From the NCBI GenBank assembly GCA_964412785.1, contig CAYPQD010000008.1:1-64000 (forward strand): a stretch of 64,000 bases of DNA, written 5' to 3'. The DNA is from UBA5336 sp964412785 (GTDB taxonomy: Bacteria; Pseudomonadota; Alphaproteobacteria; Caulobacterales; Hyphomonadaceae). Below the pieces are notes generated by a model, which searched no databases, was not told the DNA's origin, and worked only from the letters and a program-made list of their open reading frames with translations. How positions within the stretch are numbered: position 1 is the stretch's first letter; the number at the start of each line of letters is the position of its first letter. The translations under genes were made by a program, and so were the position numbers. Shown one piece after another: positions 10,893-19,687 of the stretch.

Positions 10893-11543
10893 TCACGCAG
10901 GCGGCTTGCAGGCCTCGAAGCCGGCGGTGATGAAGGCGACCATGTGCTCACAGGCGTCGGCGAGGTCATCGGAGCGGCACAGGCCGCGCGAGAGGACGTC
11001 GAGCCGGCCGGTCTGGGCAAGGGTCAGCGTGAGCGCGCCAGACAGGCAGTGATAGCCCCAGTAGATCTGGCGGTCCGTGGCGTCCGGCCGGGCGAGCTTC
11101 AGCGCCGCGATGAAGCGGTCGACCAGCGGGTTGAAGTATTCCGTCATCAGCTTGCCGCCCCATTCGGGCGAATTGTTCACATAGGCGATGAGGGCGTAAT
11201 ACGCCTTCCAGCCGGGCTCGCTGAGGTGGTCACCCAGCAGCAGCGGGCGGAAATAGGCACGGATGATCGCCTCAACGCTCGGAGGGTCCGGCGCGGCCGC
11301 CTCCAGGCAGGCCTCCAGTTCGGCGAGCCGACCCTGATTGAGAAATGCCGCGCGTCGCATCAGGACAGCATCGAACAGCGCCCGCTTGCGCCCGAAATGA
11401 TAGTTCGCCAGCGCAACATCGACGCCGGCCTCGCGGGCGATGGCGCGCAGGGTGACGCCATCATAGCCATAGCGTGCAAACAGGGCCTCGGCCGCATCGA
11501 GGATGGCGGTCCGCCGTTCGCCGCGAACCAGTCCGCTTGGCAT
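10893..11543 (-). CDS. TetR/AcrR family transcriptional regulator
   Basis: A 216-residue one-domain-plus-ligand-pocket repressor. The N-terminal helix-turn-helix is clear: 'ILDAAEALFARYGYDGVTLRAIAREAGVDVALANYHFGRK' spans about residues 13-52. The C-terminal part (120-200) is all helical, like the CerR/PsrA-type ligand-binding domains that sense acyl compounds, which is only a suggestion. It is divergent from the alpha/beta hydrolase; the 179 bp between hold a perfect 20-bp palindrome, and a matching palindrome precedes the receptor gene on its other side. It therefore probably represses itself, the hydrolase-MFS genes and the receptor. Confidence 0.9.
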   Translation of the reverse strand: MPSGLVRGERRTAILDAAEALFARYGYDGVTLRAIAREAGVDVALANYHFGRKRALFDAVLMRRAAFLNQGRLAELEACLEAAAPDPPSVEAIIRAYFRPLLLGDHLSEPGWKAYYALIAYVNNSPEWGGKLMTEYFNPLVDRFIAALKLARPDATDRQIYWGYHCLSGALTLTLAQTGRLDVLSRGLCRSDDLADACEHMVAFITAGFEACKPPA

Positions 11544-11623
11544 GTCGTCCTGCCTCGTCTCGTCCCGGGCACAGGTTAGGCCGGCCGCCGGTGGAAATCA
11601 AAAACCGGCGGGTGACCGGCCAG

Positions 11624-11652
11624 TTGACAGCGCCCCCATGTCGTCCTCAACA
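11624..11652 (+). promoter_or_regulatory. Probable promoter of hydrolase-MFS operon
   Basis: Perfect -35 TTGACA at 11624-11629, a 17-bp spacer, and a weak -10 TCAACA at 11647-11652. The -10 lies inside the 20-bp palindrome at 11644-11663, so a bound TetR protein would block RNA polymerase directly. Confidence 0.5.
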
Positions 11653-11663
11653 CGTGTTGAGGA
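11644..11663. promoter_or_regulatory. Perfect 20-bp palindrome, probable TetR operator
   Basis: TCCTCAACACGTGTTGAGGA reads the same on both strands. It sits 100 bp upstream of the TetR start and 59 bp before the hydrolase start. The inner 14 bp match the palindrome at 8364-8379 in both arms. Overlap with the predicted -10 element suggests repression. Confidence 0.7.
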
Positions 11664-11722
11664 TGCCAGGCTGGCGACCGGCATGGCAAGACAGGTCCGC
11701 ATGAAGGACGGGGAGGAGCGGC

Positions 11723-12589
11723 ATGGCGGAGGAAATCCACTACAGGGCACCGGACGGGCTGGACCTTTTCGCCTGGCGCTATGGGCCGGCCGATGCCCCC
11801 CTGACAGCGCTGTGCATGCATGGCCTGACCCGCAATCACAAGGATTTCGAGCCTCTGATCGCGAAGCTGGATGCGCGTTTCGCTTTTGTCGCGGTGGACG
11901 TGCGCGGGCGCGGGCGCTCGGCGCGCGACCCGGACCCGGCGCACTACACCCCAGCGACCTATGCCGGCGACATGGTCGCCCTCATTGACCACCTCGGGCT
12001 GTCGCGTGTCGCCCTGATCGGCACGTCCATGGGCGGACTGATGGCAATGGTGATGATGCGCAAGCGGGCCGGGCGGATCGCCGGCGTGGTGCTGAACGAT
12101 GTCGGCCCGGTGCTCGAGCGCGCCGGCCTGCAGCGGATTGCCGGGTATGTCACCGCCGTGGAACCGCTTGCAGACTGGGATGCGGCCGCCGAGGCGGTGG
12201 CGCGGGTGCAGGCGGACATCTTTCCCGATTTTCGCCCCGATGACTGGATGGCGTTTGCCAGGCGGACCTTTCGCGAGCTGCCGACCGGCGAGGTCATCCT
12301 CGACTATGACCCGGCGATCACCCGCACGGTCGGCGACGTGAAACCCGGCATTGCCCTGCGCTTTGCCATGTGGCGCCTCTTCAAGGCGATGCGGAGGGCG
12401 CCGCTGCTCGTCATCCGTGGCGAGACGTCCGACATTCTCTCCGGGAAGACCGCCGCCCGGATGCTGCGCCGGCACCCGGACGCCGCGCTGGTGACGGTGC
12501 CCCGGGTCGGCCATGCGCCGATCCTCGACGAGCCAGAGGCGGTCACCGCGATCGAGGCGTTCCTCGAGCGTCTGGCAGGCCGGTCATGA
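11723..12589 (+). CDS. Alpha/beta hydrolase, TetR-linked
   Basis: A 288-residue cytoplasmic alpha/beta hydrolase without a signal peptide. Oxyanion 'CMHGLTRNHKDF' near residue 33, then 'VDVRGRGRSARDPDP', nucleophile elbow GTSMGG with Ser102, and a C-terminal 'RVGHAPILDEPEA' carrying the catalytic His. The 'RGRGRS' region resembles enol-lactone and meta-cleavage-product hydrolases and esterases. The stop overlaps the ATG of the MFS gene (ATGA), so both are made from one message. With the receptor and permease it could release a carbon source from an imported ester or lactone; the substrate is unknown. Confidence 0.88.
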   Translation: MAEEIHYRAPDGLDLFAWRYGPADAPLTALCMHGLTRNHKDFEPLIAKLDARFAFVAVDVRGRGRSARDPDPAHYTPATYAGDMVALIDHLGLSRVALIGTSMGGLMAMVMMRKRAGRIAGVVLNDVGPVLERAGLQRIAGYVTAVEPLADWDAAAEAVARVQADIFPDFRPDDWMAFARRTFRELPTGEVILDYDPAITRTVGDVKPGIALRFAMWRLFKAMRRAPLLVIRGETSDILSGKTAARMLRRHPDAALVTVPRVGHAPILDEPEAVTAIEAFLERLAGRS

Positions 12590-13905
12590 GCGGGACGGCG
12601 CAAGGTGTTCCCGCCGAGCGCGTACCGGTCGGCGGGCGGGCCTGGGTTCTGGCCGTGCTGACGCTCGTCTACACCTTCAACCATGTGGACCGGCAGATTC
12701 TCGTGATCCTGCTTGAGCCCATCAAGCTGGAGCTTGGCCTGCGAGACAGCCAGCTTGGCATGCTGACGGGGCTTGCCTTCGCACTGTTCTATGCAACCCT
12801 CGGCATCCCGGTGGCGATGTGGGCCGACCGCGGCAACAGGCGCAACATCATCGCGCTCGCCCTGACAGTCTGGTCGGGGATGACGGCGCTGTCGGGCCTG
12901 GCGCAGAGCTACTGGCACCTGCTTGCGGCGCGGATCGGTGTCGGCGTCGGCGAGGCGGGTGGCACGCCGCCGGCGACCAGCATGATCGCAGACCTCTATG
13001 CCCCGCGCGAGCGGGCGACCGCCATGGGCATCTACACCACCGGGATCGGGCTCGGCATCCTTGCCGGCTTTGCCCTCGGCGGTTTTGTCTACGAACTGTT
13101 TGGCTGGCGCGCCGCTTTCTTCGCGGCCGGCATTCCGGGCCTGTTGCTGGCTCTGGTGGTGCGCTTCACGGTCCGCGAGCCGGAGCGGGGCGCGGCCGAT
13201 GCGATGACCCATGACACCGCCCCGGTGCCGCCGATCGGCGAGACCCTGCGTTTCATCATGGGCCAGACCGCCTATCTCTGGCTGCTTGCGGGCTGCCTGA
13301 TGATCTGTATCTCGTCCAACGCCTTCCTCGTGTTCACCTCCAGCCACCTGCAGCGCAGCTATGGCCTCAGCCCGGGCGACGTCGCGCTGCCGCTGGGCCT
13401 TCTGATCGGCGGGATCGGCAGTATAGGCGCAGTGGCAATCGGCGCGCTCTGCGACCGGCTCTCGCGCCGGGACCTGCGCTGGCGGCCATGGATCATTGCC
13501 GCCTGCGCGGCTGTCGCCCTGCCGTTTGCCTGGATGTTCCTGCGTGCCGAAACCGTCGGGGCCGCCTATGCCTGGAACCTGGTGCCGAGCCTGATCGGGC
13601 TGGTCTATGCGAGCATCGCCTATACCGCCTCGCAGGAGCTGGTGAGGCTGCGGATGCGTGCGTTTGCGTCGGCCTTTACGCTGTTCTGCCTGACGCTGAT
13701 CGGCATTGGCGGCGGTCCGGTGATCGCGGGCTATCTCAGCGACCAGTTCGCGGCGGCGGGTACGGCGCAGCCACTGGCGCGGGCGCTCGAACTGGTCCTC
13801 CTGTTCAATGCCGCCAGCATTGCCTGCCTGCTGTTGGCGGGCATTCACTACCGGCGCGACGTGGCCCGGGCGGCCCGTGACGAGACGGCCCCCCCCGTCC
13901 TCTAG
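12586..13905 (+). CDS. MFS transporter, spinster-like
   Basis: A 439-residue inner-membrane permease with twelve hydrophobic segments. The opening 'LTLVYTFNHVDRQILVILLEPIKLELGLRDSQLGML' and the loop 'WADRGNRRNIIALALTVWS' (the D-R-G-x-R-R signature after helix 2), then 'RIGVGVGEAGGTPPATSMIADLY', are typical of the spinster-type MFS proteins common in sphingomonads and caulobacters. I chose ATG 12586, which overlaps the hydrolase stop (ATGA). Under TetR control with a hydrolase and an outer-membrane receptor, it probably carries the substrate or its product across the inner membrane; direction is unknown. Confidence 0.92.
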   Translation: MSGTAQGVPAERVPVGGRAWVLAVLTLVYTFNHVDRQILVILLEPIKLELGLRDSQLGMLTGLAFALFYATLGIPVAMWADRGNRRNIIALALTVWSGMTALSGLAQSYWHLLAARIGVGVGEAGGTPPATSMIADLYAPRERATAMGIYTTGIGLGILAGFALGGFVYELFGWRAAFFAAGIPGLLLALVVRFTVREPERGAADAMTHDTAPVPPIGETLRFIMGQTAYLWLLAGCLMICISSNAFLVFTSSHLQRSYGLSPGDVALPLGLLIGGIGSIGAVAIGALCDRLSRRDLRWRPWIIAACAAVALPFAWMFLRAETVGAAYAWNLVPSLIGLVYASIAYTASQELVRLRMRAFASAFTLFCLTLIGIGGGPVIAGYLSDQFAAAGTAQPLARALELVLLFNAASIACLLLAGIHYRRDVARAARDETAPPVL

Positions 13906-13975
13906 GCTTCCCGCAGCGACGGAAACCTCGCCGGCCGGCGTTCAAGGGGGCAGAGCGAGACGGAGCGGCCTGTCC

Positions 13976-15328
13976 ATGAGCCTTGAAGGCGCGATTGCAG
14001 TCACCAGGTTCGGCCTTGGCGCAAAGACCGGCGAGATCGACGAGGTCTCACGCGATCCGCGCGGCTGGCTGAGGGCACAGCTCACCGCCGACAGTGCGGC
14101 GCGCTTCATCGGGGACGGCCTGCCGTCCTCAAAGCAGGGGCTGACCGAGCTTCAGACCTATTTCGAGACCCGGCGGCGCGGCGAGGCGCAGATAGACCCG
14201 CAAAAGGTCGAGGCGTTCCGCATGTCGGTCGTCAAGGTTGCAATCGGCGAGACGGCGGCGCGCACGCGCTTCGGCGCGTCGACGCCGGCGGGCTTCCATG
14301 AAAGGCTGGTCCGCTTCTGGGCAAACCATTTCACCGTGTCGGGCCTGAAGGCCCAGACCATTCTGGTCGCGGGAGCCTATGAGCGCGAGGCGATCCGGCC
14401 AAACAGTCTCGGCACGTTCCGCGACCTCGCCCATGCCGCGATCTTCCACCCGGCCATGCTGGTCTATCTCGACAACTGGCAGTCGGTCGGGCCCGGCTCG
14501 CGCGGCGGGCGGTTGTCCGGTCGCGGTCTCAACGAGAACCTCGCACGCGAGGTGCTGGAGCTTCACACGGTTACGCCGAAGGCGGGCTACATGCAGGCCG
14601 ACGTCACCGAGTTTGCCCGCGCGCTGACCGGCTGGACCGTCGGCAACCGGCGCGTCGGCCGGCAGAAGATGGGCGAGACCGTGTTCTCCCCCCTGATCCA
14701 CGAGCCCGGCATACGCACGGTTCTGGGCCAGCGCTACCCGGAGGATGGCGAGGTGCAGGCGCGGGCCGTCCTCGACGATCTCTGCGCGCGGCCGGAGACG
14801 GCCGAGAACGTGGCCCTGAAGCTCGCCCGCCACATCATCGCCGACGCGCCACCGGCGCGGGCCGTAGCCGCACTCGCAGACAGCTTCCGCCGCACCGGCG
14901 GCGACCTTCAGGCGCTCTACCGCACACTGATCGACCTTCCGGAGGCCTGGATACCGCAGGCGCAAAAGGTCAAGACGCCGGACGAACTCCTGACCTCGAC
15001 CGCACGGCTCATAGGCGCCGAAGCGGTGTTTGCCGGAAAGCCCCGCGATGTGCTGGAGAGCTTCGCCCAGCGGCCCTTTACAGCGCCTTCGCCCGAGGGC
15101 TGGCCGGACATGGCAGATGCCTGGATAGGGCCGGATGCCCTCAGCAAGCGGATCGAATGGGCGAACCGGCTGGCTGCGCGGATGCCGACGCGCGACGCGC
15201 GGGCGCTGCTCGTCGAGGCGCTTGGTGAGCGGGCTGACCCGGACACGCTGCAGGCCGTGTCGCGGGCAGAAAGCGGAGAGCAGGCGCTGGTGCTGGCGCT
15301 GATGAGCCCGGACTATCAGAGGAGATGA
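13976..15328 (+). CDS. DUF1800 family protein
   Basis: A 450-residue protein of the DUF1800 family, whose function is not established. Family features include 'RFGLGAKTGEI' at the start, 'RLVRFWANHFTVSG' (about 112-125), 'DNWQSVGPGSRGG...LNENLAREVLELHT' and 'TEFARALTGW'. DUF1800 genes are nearly always followed by a DUF1501 gene, as here, with an ATGA overlap. No signal peptide is evident. It starts 70 bp after the MFS gene, so it may or may not belong to the TetR-regulated message. Confidence 0.88.
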   Translation: MSLEGAIAVTRFGLGAKTGEIDEVSRDPRGWLRAQLTADSAARFIGDGLPSSKQGLTELQTYFETRRRGEAQIDPQKVEAFRMSVVKVAIGETAARTRFGASTPAGFHERLVRFWANHFTVSGLKAQTILVAGAYEREAIRPNSLGTFRDLAHAAIFHPAMLVYLDNWQSVGPGSRGGRLSGRGLNENLAREVLELHTVTPKAGYMQADVTEFARALTGWTVGNRRVGRQKMGETVFSPLIHEPGIRTVLGQRYPEDGEVQARAVLDDLCARPETAENVALKLARHIIADAPPARAVAALADSFRRTGGDLQALYRTLIDLPEAWIPQAQKVKTPDELLTSTARLIGAEAVFAGKPRDVLESFAQRPFTAPSPEGWPDMADAWIGPDALSKRIEWANRLAARMPTRDARALLVEALGERADPDTLQAVSRAESGEQALVLALMSPDYQRR

Positions 15329-16479
15329 GCGAGATGACCGGTTTCACGCGGCGCACTGCGCTGGCCCTGATCGGCGCGGCGGCCACCGGTCCGGCACTGG
15401 GTGTTGCCCATGCGGCCGGCGCCGGAGCGCGGAAATTCGTGTTCGGCGTGATGCGCGGCGGGCTGGACGGGCTGGCAGCGCTTGTCCCCGATGACCGCGA
15501 AATGGAAATGCTGCGCCCGAGCATCCTGCCGGCCCCGGGCGAGCGGCTCGACCTCGGCAATGGCTTCCGCCTGCACCCGTCGCTGGCGGGCCTGCACGGT
15601 CTCTACCGCTCCGGTGAAGCCGCCTTCGTGCACGCGGCTGCGACGCCCTATCGCGCGCGCTCGCATTTTGACGGACAGGACGTGCTGGAGACGCTCGGTC
15701 CTGCCGGAACGCGGGATGGCTGGCTGAACCGCGCCGTGGCAGAGGCGGGCGGCAGTGGGCTTGCGGTCGGCTATGCCGTGCCGCTGGCGCTGAAGGGTAC
15801 GGCGCCGGCCACCAACTGGTCACCGCCGGTATTCGCGGAAGCCTCCGATGACCTGCTTGACCGACTCTCTGATCTTTACACCGATGACCCGGTGTTCGCT
15901 GCACCGCTAGCGATGGCGCGCGCCACGCCGGCAGCCATGGACGACATGGACAGGTTGAAGCCCCGCGGCGGGCCGGAAGGCCAGTTCCGGGCGGCGGGCG
16001 AGGCGCTCGGCCGGCTGATGGCCACCGAGGACGGCCCGGCGATCGGAATGATCTCGTTCGATGGCTGGGACACCCACGCCAACCAGCCGGGTGCACTCAC
16101 CAACCGGCTCGCCGCCCTTGATGGCAGCCTTGAGGCACTGAAGGCGGCGCTCGGGGCGCACTGGGCAGATACGGTCGTCGTGCTGGCCTCCGAGTTCGGG
16201 CGAACTGCGGCGGAGAACGGCACGCGTGGCACCGACCATGGCACCGGCGGACTGGTGATTCTCGCGGGCGGGGCGGTGAAGGGCGGACGTGTGCATGGCG
16301 ACTGGCCGGGCCTTGCCCCATCGGCCCTGCGCGAGCGCCGCGACCTCGCCCCTGCGAATGACCTGACCGGCGTGCTCAAGGGCGTGCTGCGCGACCATCT
16401 CGGGCTGGACAGGCAGGTCCTGGACACGCGCGTCCTGCCCGGCCCCGCGCGCCCGCTGGACGGACTGGCCAGCGCCTGA
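15325..16479 (+). CDS. DUF1501 family protein, probable Tat or Sec export
   Basis: A 384-residue DUF1501 (sulfatase-like fold) protein. The N-terminus 'TRRTALALIGAAATGPALGVAHA' is a short twin-arginine-like signal, so the mature protein is probably periplasmic. Inside are the family motifs 'GWDTHANQ' (metal-binding His region), 'LASEFGRTAAENGTRGTDHGTGG' and a closing 'VLKGVLRDHLGL'. The start overlaps the DUF1800 stop (ATGA). The pair is widely conserved but its reaction is unknown; predicted metal-binding His and Asp residues recall alkaline-phosphatase-fold enzymes. Confidence 0.88.
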   Translation: MSEMTGFTRRTALALIGAAATGPALGVAHAAGAGARKFVFGVMRGGLDGLAALVPDDREMEMLRPSILPAPGERLDLGNGFRLHPSLAGLHGLYRSGEAAFVHAAATPYRARSHFDGQDVLETLGPAGTRDGWLNRAVAEAGGSGLAVGYAVPLALKGTAPATNWSPPVFAEASDDLLDRLSDLYTDDPVFAAPLAMARATPAAMDDMDRLKPRGGPEGQFRAAGEALGRLMATEDGPAIGMISFDGWDTHANQPGALTNRLAALDGSLEALKAALGAHWADTVVVLASEFGRTAAENGTRGTDHGTGGLVILAGGAVKGGRVHGDWPGLAPSALRERRDLAPANDLTGVLKGVLRDHLGLDRQVLDTRVLPGPARPLDGLASA

Positions 16480-16507
16480 CGCGGATGCCCGCCCCCGCCA
16501 TCGACCC

Positions 16508-18055
16508 TCAGCGCGTGTTCCAGGCGATCTTGTAGAGGTCGAACCGACGGTCGCGAAGGTTGCGGACCGTGCCCTGGGCGCGCGCCCAGGAGAGATCGGT
16601 GAGGTCGAGGTCAGCGATCGTCACGGTCTCGACATTCTCGCTCGCCTCCGCGGCGATGCCATCGCGCGCGAACGGGAAATCGCACGGGGTGAGGATGGCC
16701 GACTGGGCATATTGCACGTCCATGTTCTCCACATTCGGCAGATTGCCGACATTGCCGGAGATGATGACGTAGAGCTGGTTCTCGATTGCCCGCGCCTGGC
16801 AGCAGTAACGCACGCGCAGATAGCCCTGGCGGTTGTCGGTGCAGAACGGCACGAACAGCAGGCGCGCCCCCTCGTCGGCGAGGCGGCGGGCAAGCTCGGG
16901 GAACTCGCTGTCATAGCAGACGAGGACGCCGATCGGGCCGCAGTCGGTGAGGATGGTGGAGACCTCGTTGCCACCCTGGATTGCCCACCAGCGCTTCTCA
17001 TCCGGGGTCGGATGGATCTTCTCGCGCGGATGCACCGAGCCGTCGCGCAGGAAGATGTAGGCGACATTCTGGATTTCGCCATCCTCTGTCCGGGTCGGGT
17101 GTGAGCCGCCGATGATGTTGATGTTGTAGCTGATTGCCATCTGGCGCATCGCCTCGATGAAGCGTGGGGTGTAGGCGGTCAGGGCCTCAATCGAATCAGA
17201 CGGGCTCAGCCGGCGCGGCTCCAGCGCGAGAAGCTGCAGGGTGAAGAGCTCCGGAAAGGTGACGAAGTCGCAGCGATAGTCCGCACACACATCGACGAAA
17301 TACTCCACATTAGCGATGAACTCCTCGAAGGAGGCGACGACGCGCTGCTGGAACTGCACGGTGGCGACGCGGACATGCTCCATCTGGCCATGGGTCAGGG
17401 TGGAGCGGCTTTTGACATCCTCCTCATACGGATTGCGCCAAACCATGTGGGTGGCGCACCCGCCGCTCTCGGTGTCGGAAGGCAGGTAGCCGCTGAGGAC
17501 GCCGACCGGCTCGAAACCGGCGCGCAGGTGGAAATTGACGATCGGGTCGATCACCTTCTTGTCGCGGACCGCCTCGACATAGTCGAGCGGGTCCGGCCAC
17601 TCTTTCTGGCGCTTGGCCCAGCCCGGCATGCGCCCGCCGAACACGATGCCCTTCAGCCACTCGCCCTCGCAGAGCTGGCGGCGCGCGTCGTAGAGCCGCT
17701 GGCCGATGCGCAGGCGGCGGTGTTCCGGGTCAACGCAGACCTCCATGCCATAGAGCCATTCACCATTGGGATCGTGGCGCGCGCCATAGCCCCCGCCGGT
17801 GATCTCCGACCAGGTGTGCGGCTTCATCGCCAGTTCCTCGTCGATCAGGAAGGCAGCAGCATAGCCGACAATCTCACCCTCATACTCCACGACGAACTGA
17901 CCGTCGGGATAATTGGTGATCTGCCCCTGCAGCATGCCATGGGTGTAGGGCAACTCTTCAGTATAGGCGCGCGTGGACAGGCGGATGATTGCGGGGATGT
18001 CGGCTGTCGTAGCATTGCGCACCGACAGCGTGCTTCTGGAGGTGTCACTGGCCAT
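16508..18055 (-). CDS. GNAT acetyltransferase fused to carbon-nitrogen hydrolase
   Basis: A 515-residue two-domain protein. Residues 10-215 form a GNAT N-acetyltransferase ('VRNATTADIPAIIRLSTRAY', 'MEVCVDPEHRRLRIGQRLYDARR' as the acetyl-CoA loop). Residues 228-510 form a nitrilase-superfamily amidohydrolase with the complete triad E269 (FPELF), K346 (REKIHP) and C380 (LVCYDSEFPE). The fusion is a recognised architecture, but its substrate is not known to me; acetylation and amide hydrolysis of one metabolite is plausible. ATG 18055 is preferred over a TTG at 18073. The gene converges on DUF1501 and diverges from a methyltransferase. Confidence 0.9.
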   Translation of the reverse strand: MASDTSRSTLSVRNATTADIPAIIRLSTRAYTEELPYTHGMLQGQITNYPDGQFVVEYEGEIVGYAAAFLIDEELAMKPHTWSEITGGGYGARHDPNGEWLYGMEVCVDPEHRRLRIGQRLYDARRQLCEGEWLKGIVFGGRMPGWAKRQKEWPDPLDYVEAVRDKKVIDPIVNFHLRAGFEPVGVLSGYLPSDTESGGCATHMVWRNPYEEDVKSRSTLTHGQMEHVRVATVQFQQRVVASFEEFIANVEYFVDVCADYRCDFVTFPELFTLQLLALEPRRLSPSDSIEALTAYTPRFIEAMRQMAISYNINIIGGSHPTRTEDGEIQNVAYIFLRDGSVHPREKIHPTPDEKRWWAIQGGNEVSTILTDCGPIGVLVCYDSEFPELARRLADEGARLLFVPFCTDNRQGYLRVRYCCQARAIENQLYVIISGNVGNLPNVENMDVQYAQSAILTPCDFPFARDGIAAEASENVETVTIADLDLTDLSWARAQGTVRNLRDRRFDLYKIAWNTR

Positions 18056-18180
18056 TCCCGACCCGTGGCGCAAGCCCCGGAGCGCGTCAAGCCGGGTGCT
18101 GGACAGGGCGGCTGGCGCGACGCACTGTCTGCCTCAAGGGGCGCTACAGCCCGGCATGACAGGCGGGAGGACACACGGCA

Positions 18181-19017
18181 ATGAGCCAGCAGGACCAGAT
18201 CGACTACTGGAATGGTGAGGCGGGGCGCAAATGGGTCGCCCATGCGCGTCACCTTGATGCGATGCTCCTTCCCTTTGCCGAGGCGGTGGTGGACGCCGCG
18301 CGGCCGAGGCCCGGTGAGGCGGTGCTGGATGTCGGCTGCGGCGCCGGCGCGCTCACCCTGATGGCGGCTGAACGGGTCGGCCCGGTGCATGGGGCGACCG
18401 GTTTGGATGTCTCCGAGCCGCTGCTGGCGCTGGCACGAGAGCGGGCGCAGGGCAGCAATTTACCGGCGCGGTTCGAACTGGGCGATGCGGCGGCGTGGCG
18501 GACCAGAGCGCCGGTCGACGTCCTGGTCTCGCGCTTTGGTGTCATGTTCTTCGAGGACCCGGTGGCGGCATTCGCCAACCTGCGCGCCAGCGTCAAGCCC
18601 GGCGGGCGGCTGGCATTTGCCTGCTGGCAGGCGCTCAGCGAGAATGCCTGGGCGCTGGCGCCGCTGCAGGCCGCCCTGCCCTATCTGGCCGAACCTCCGT
18701 CGCCGCCGCCGCCCGGCATGCCCGGGCCGTTCGCGTTTGCCGAGCGCGCGCATGTGTCGGGTGTTCTAAGCGATGCGGGCTGGCACGACGTGGCGGTTGT
18801 GCCGTGGAGCGGCGCGATCACCCTGCCGGGCGAGGGACCGCACGAGATCGCCGCCTTCATGATCGAGCTCGGGCCTGTGGCGCGTCTCCTGGCGGCGCAG
18901 GAGGCTGACCTCGCCCCGGTGGAGGCCGCGCTGCGCGCCCGCATGGCCGAGCTGGCCGGCAAGGATGGCCGCGTCGCCCTGCCCGCCGCGGCGTGGATCG
19001 TGACGGCGCTGGCTTGA
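18181..19017 (+). CDS. Class I SAM-dependent methyltransferase
   Basis: A 278-residue cytoplasmic methyltransferase. Motif I 'VLDVGCGAGALTL' (48-60) binds S-adenosylmethionine; 'ATGLDVSEPLLALARERA' is motif II, and 'VDVLVSRFGVMFFEDPVAAFANLRASVKPGGRLAFACWQ' gives the later strands. The beginning 'DQIDYWNGEAGRKWV' is typical of the UbiE/Methyltransf_25 group of small-molecule enzymes. The substrate is unknown. It converges on the TIR-like gene. Confidence 0.86.
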   Translation: MSQQDQIDYWNGEAGRKWVAHARHLDAMLLPFAEAVVDAARPRPGEAVLDVGCGAGALTLMAAERVGPVHGATGLDVSEPLLALARERAQGSNLPARFELGDAAAWRTRAPVDVLVSRFGVMFFEDPVAAFANLRASVKPGGRLAFACWQALSENAWALAPLQAALPYLAEPPSPPPPGMPGPFAFAERAHVSGVLSDAGWHDVAVVPWSGAITLPGEGPHEIAAFMIELGPVARLLAAQEADLAPVEAALRARMAELAGKDGRVALPAAAWIVTALA

Positions 19018-19060
19018 GGACGTCGGGGCGCGCTCCGCTTCCGCCAATGCCGGGCGCCAT

Positions 19061-19687
19061 CTATCGCCCTTGCGCGTTCAGTTTCTGCCACTCGCTGACG
19101 GTTTCGAGGAGATCGTTGAACGTCGGTGCCTTGCGGTCAAATCTCAGGATTTCGCAGATCGATTCATAGTCGCTCTCGACGTCCTCATAGCGCTCGATCA
19201 CATGGGGTGCGCCTGGGATCGGCTTGCGGCGTGAGACGGTGCTGAGCCAGTCCCGGATCCGGCGGATCGCGACAAGCAGATCGCCGTCGTGACAATCCAC
19301 ATCCTGCCCTGAAATGTCGGAAATCGCCTTCTGGCACCGAAAGCGATCACGGTCGAGGATGATCAGCCGCTTGTCTTTCTCCCGCCCGTCGCCAAAGCGC
19401 CTGGCACCGAGGAAGAGGCCGAGTTCCAGCGGCATGTTGAATCGCGGCAATCGGGAAACCGGGTCCAGCTCCATGTTCGACAGGTCATGAATGCCGAACT
19501 TGCACGCTTCGATCAGGCGCTCGATCTTCTGCCGCCGGATCTCGCCGCCATCGATTTCCTCAAGGGCACAACGCGGCCTGAATCCGCAATCGGCCACGGC
19601 GAACACGATGGCCCGGAACATCGGCTCGTAATCGTCCGTGAAGGGACAGTTGATGAAGACGGAATTGGCGTAGGCCGGGCGGCTCAC
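19061..19687 (-). CDS. TIR-like/deoxyribosyltransferase-like Rossmann protein, unknown role
   Basis: A 208-residue protein that opens with a strand 'NSVFINCPFTDDYEPMF' (8-24), then 'CGFRPRCALEE' (34-44), a helix and 'KFGIHDLSNMEL' (63-74), and 'RFNMPLELGLFLGARRFG' (82-99) with Glu88, followed by strand 'KRLIILDRDR'. The N-x3-ELG-LF-x-G pattern resembles the active-site helix of TIR-like (PF10137) nucleotide hydrolases and nucleoside deoxyribosyltransferases; Glu88 would be catalytic. I infer an NAD- or nucleotide-cleaving enzyme, possibly a defence effector; no function is proven. The GTG start overlaps the stop of the 61-codon gene upstream (GTGA). Base composition looks less GC-rich than the flanks, suggesting transfer. 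Confidence 0.7.
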   Translation of the reverse strand: MSRPAYANSVFINCPFTDDYEPMFRAIVFAVADCGFRPRCALEEIDGGEIRRQKIERLIEACKFGIHDLSNMELDPVSRLPRFNMPLELGLFLGARRFGDGREKDKRLIILDRDRFRCQKAISDISGQDVDCHDGDLLVAIRRIRDWLSTVSRRKPIPGAPHVIERYEDVESDYESICEILRFDRKAPTFNDLLETVSEWQKLNAQGR

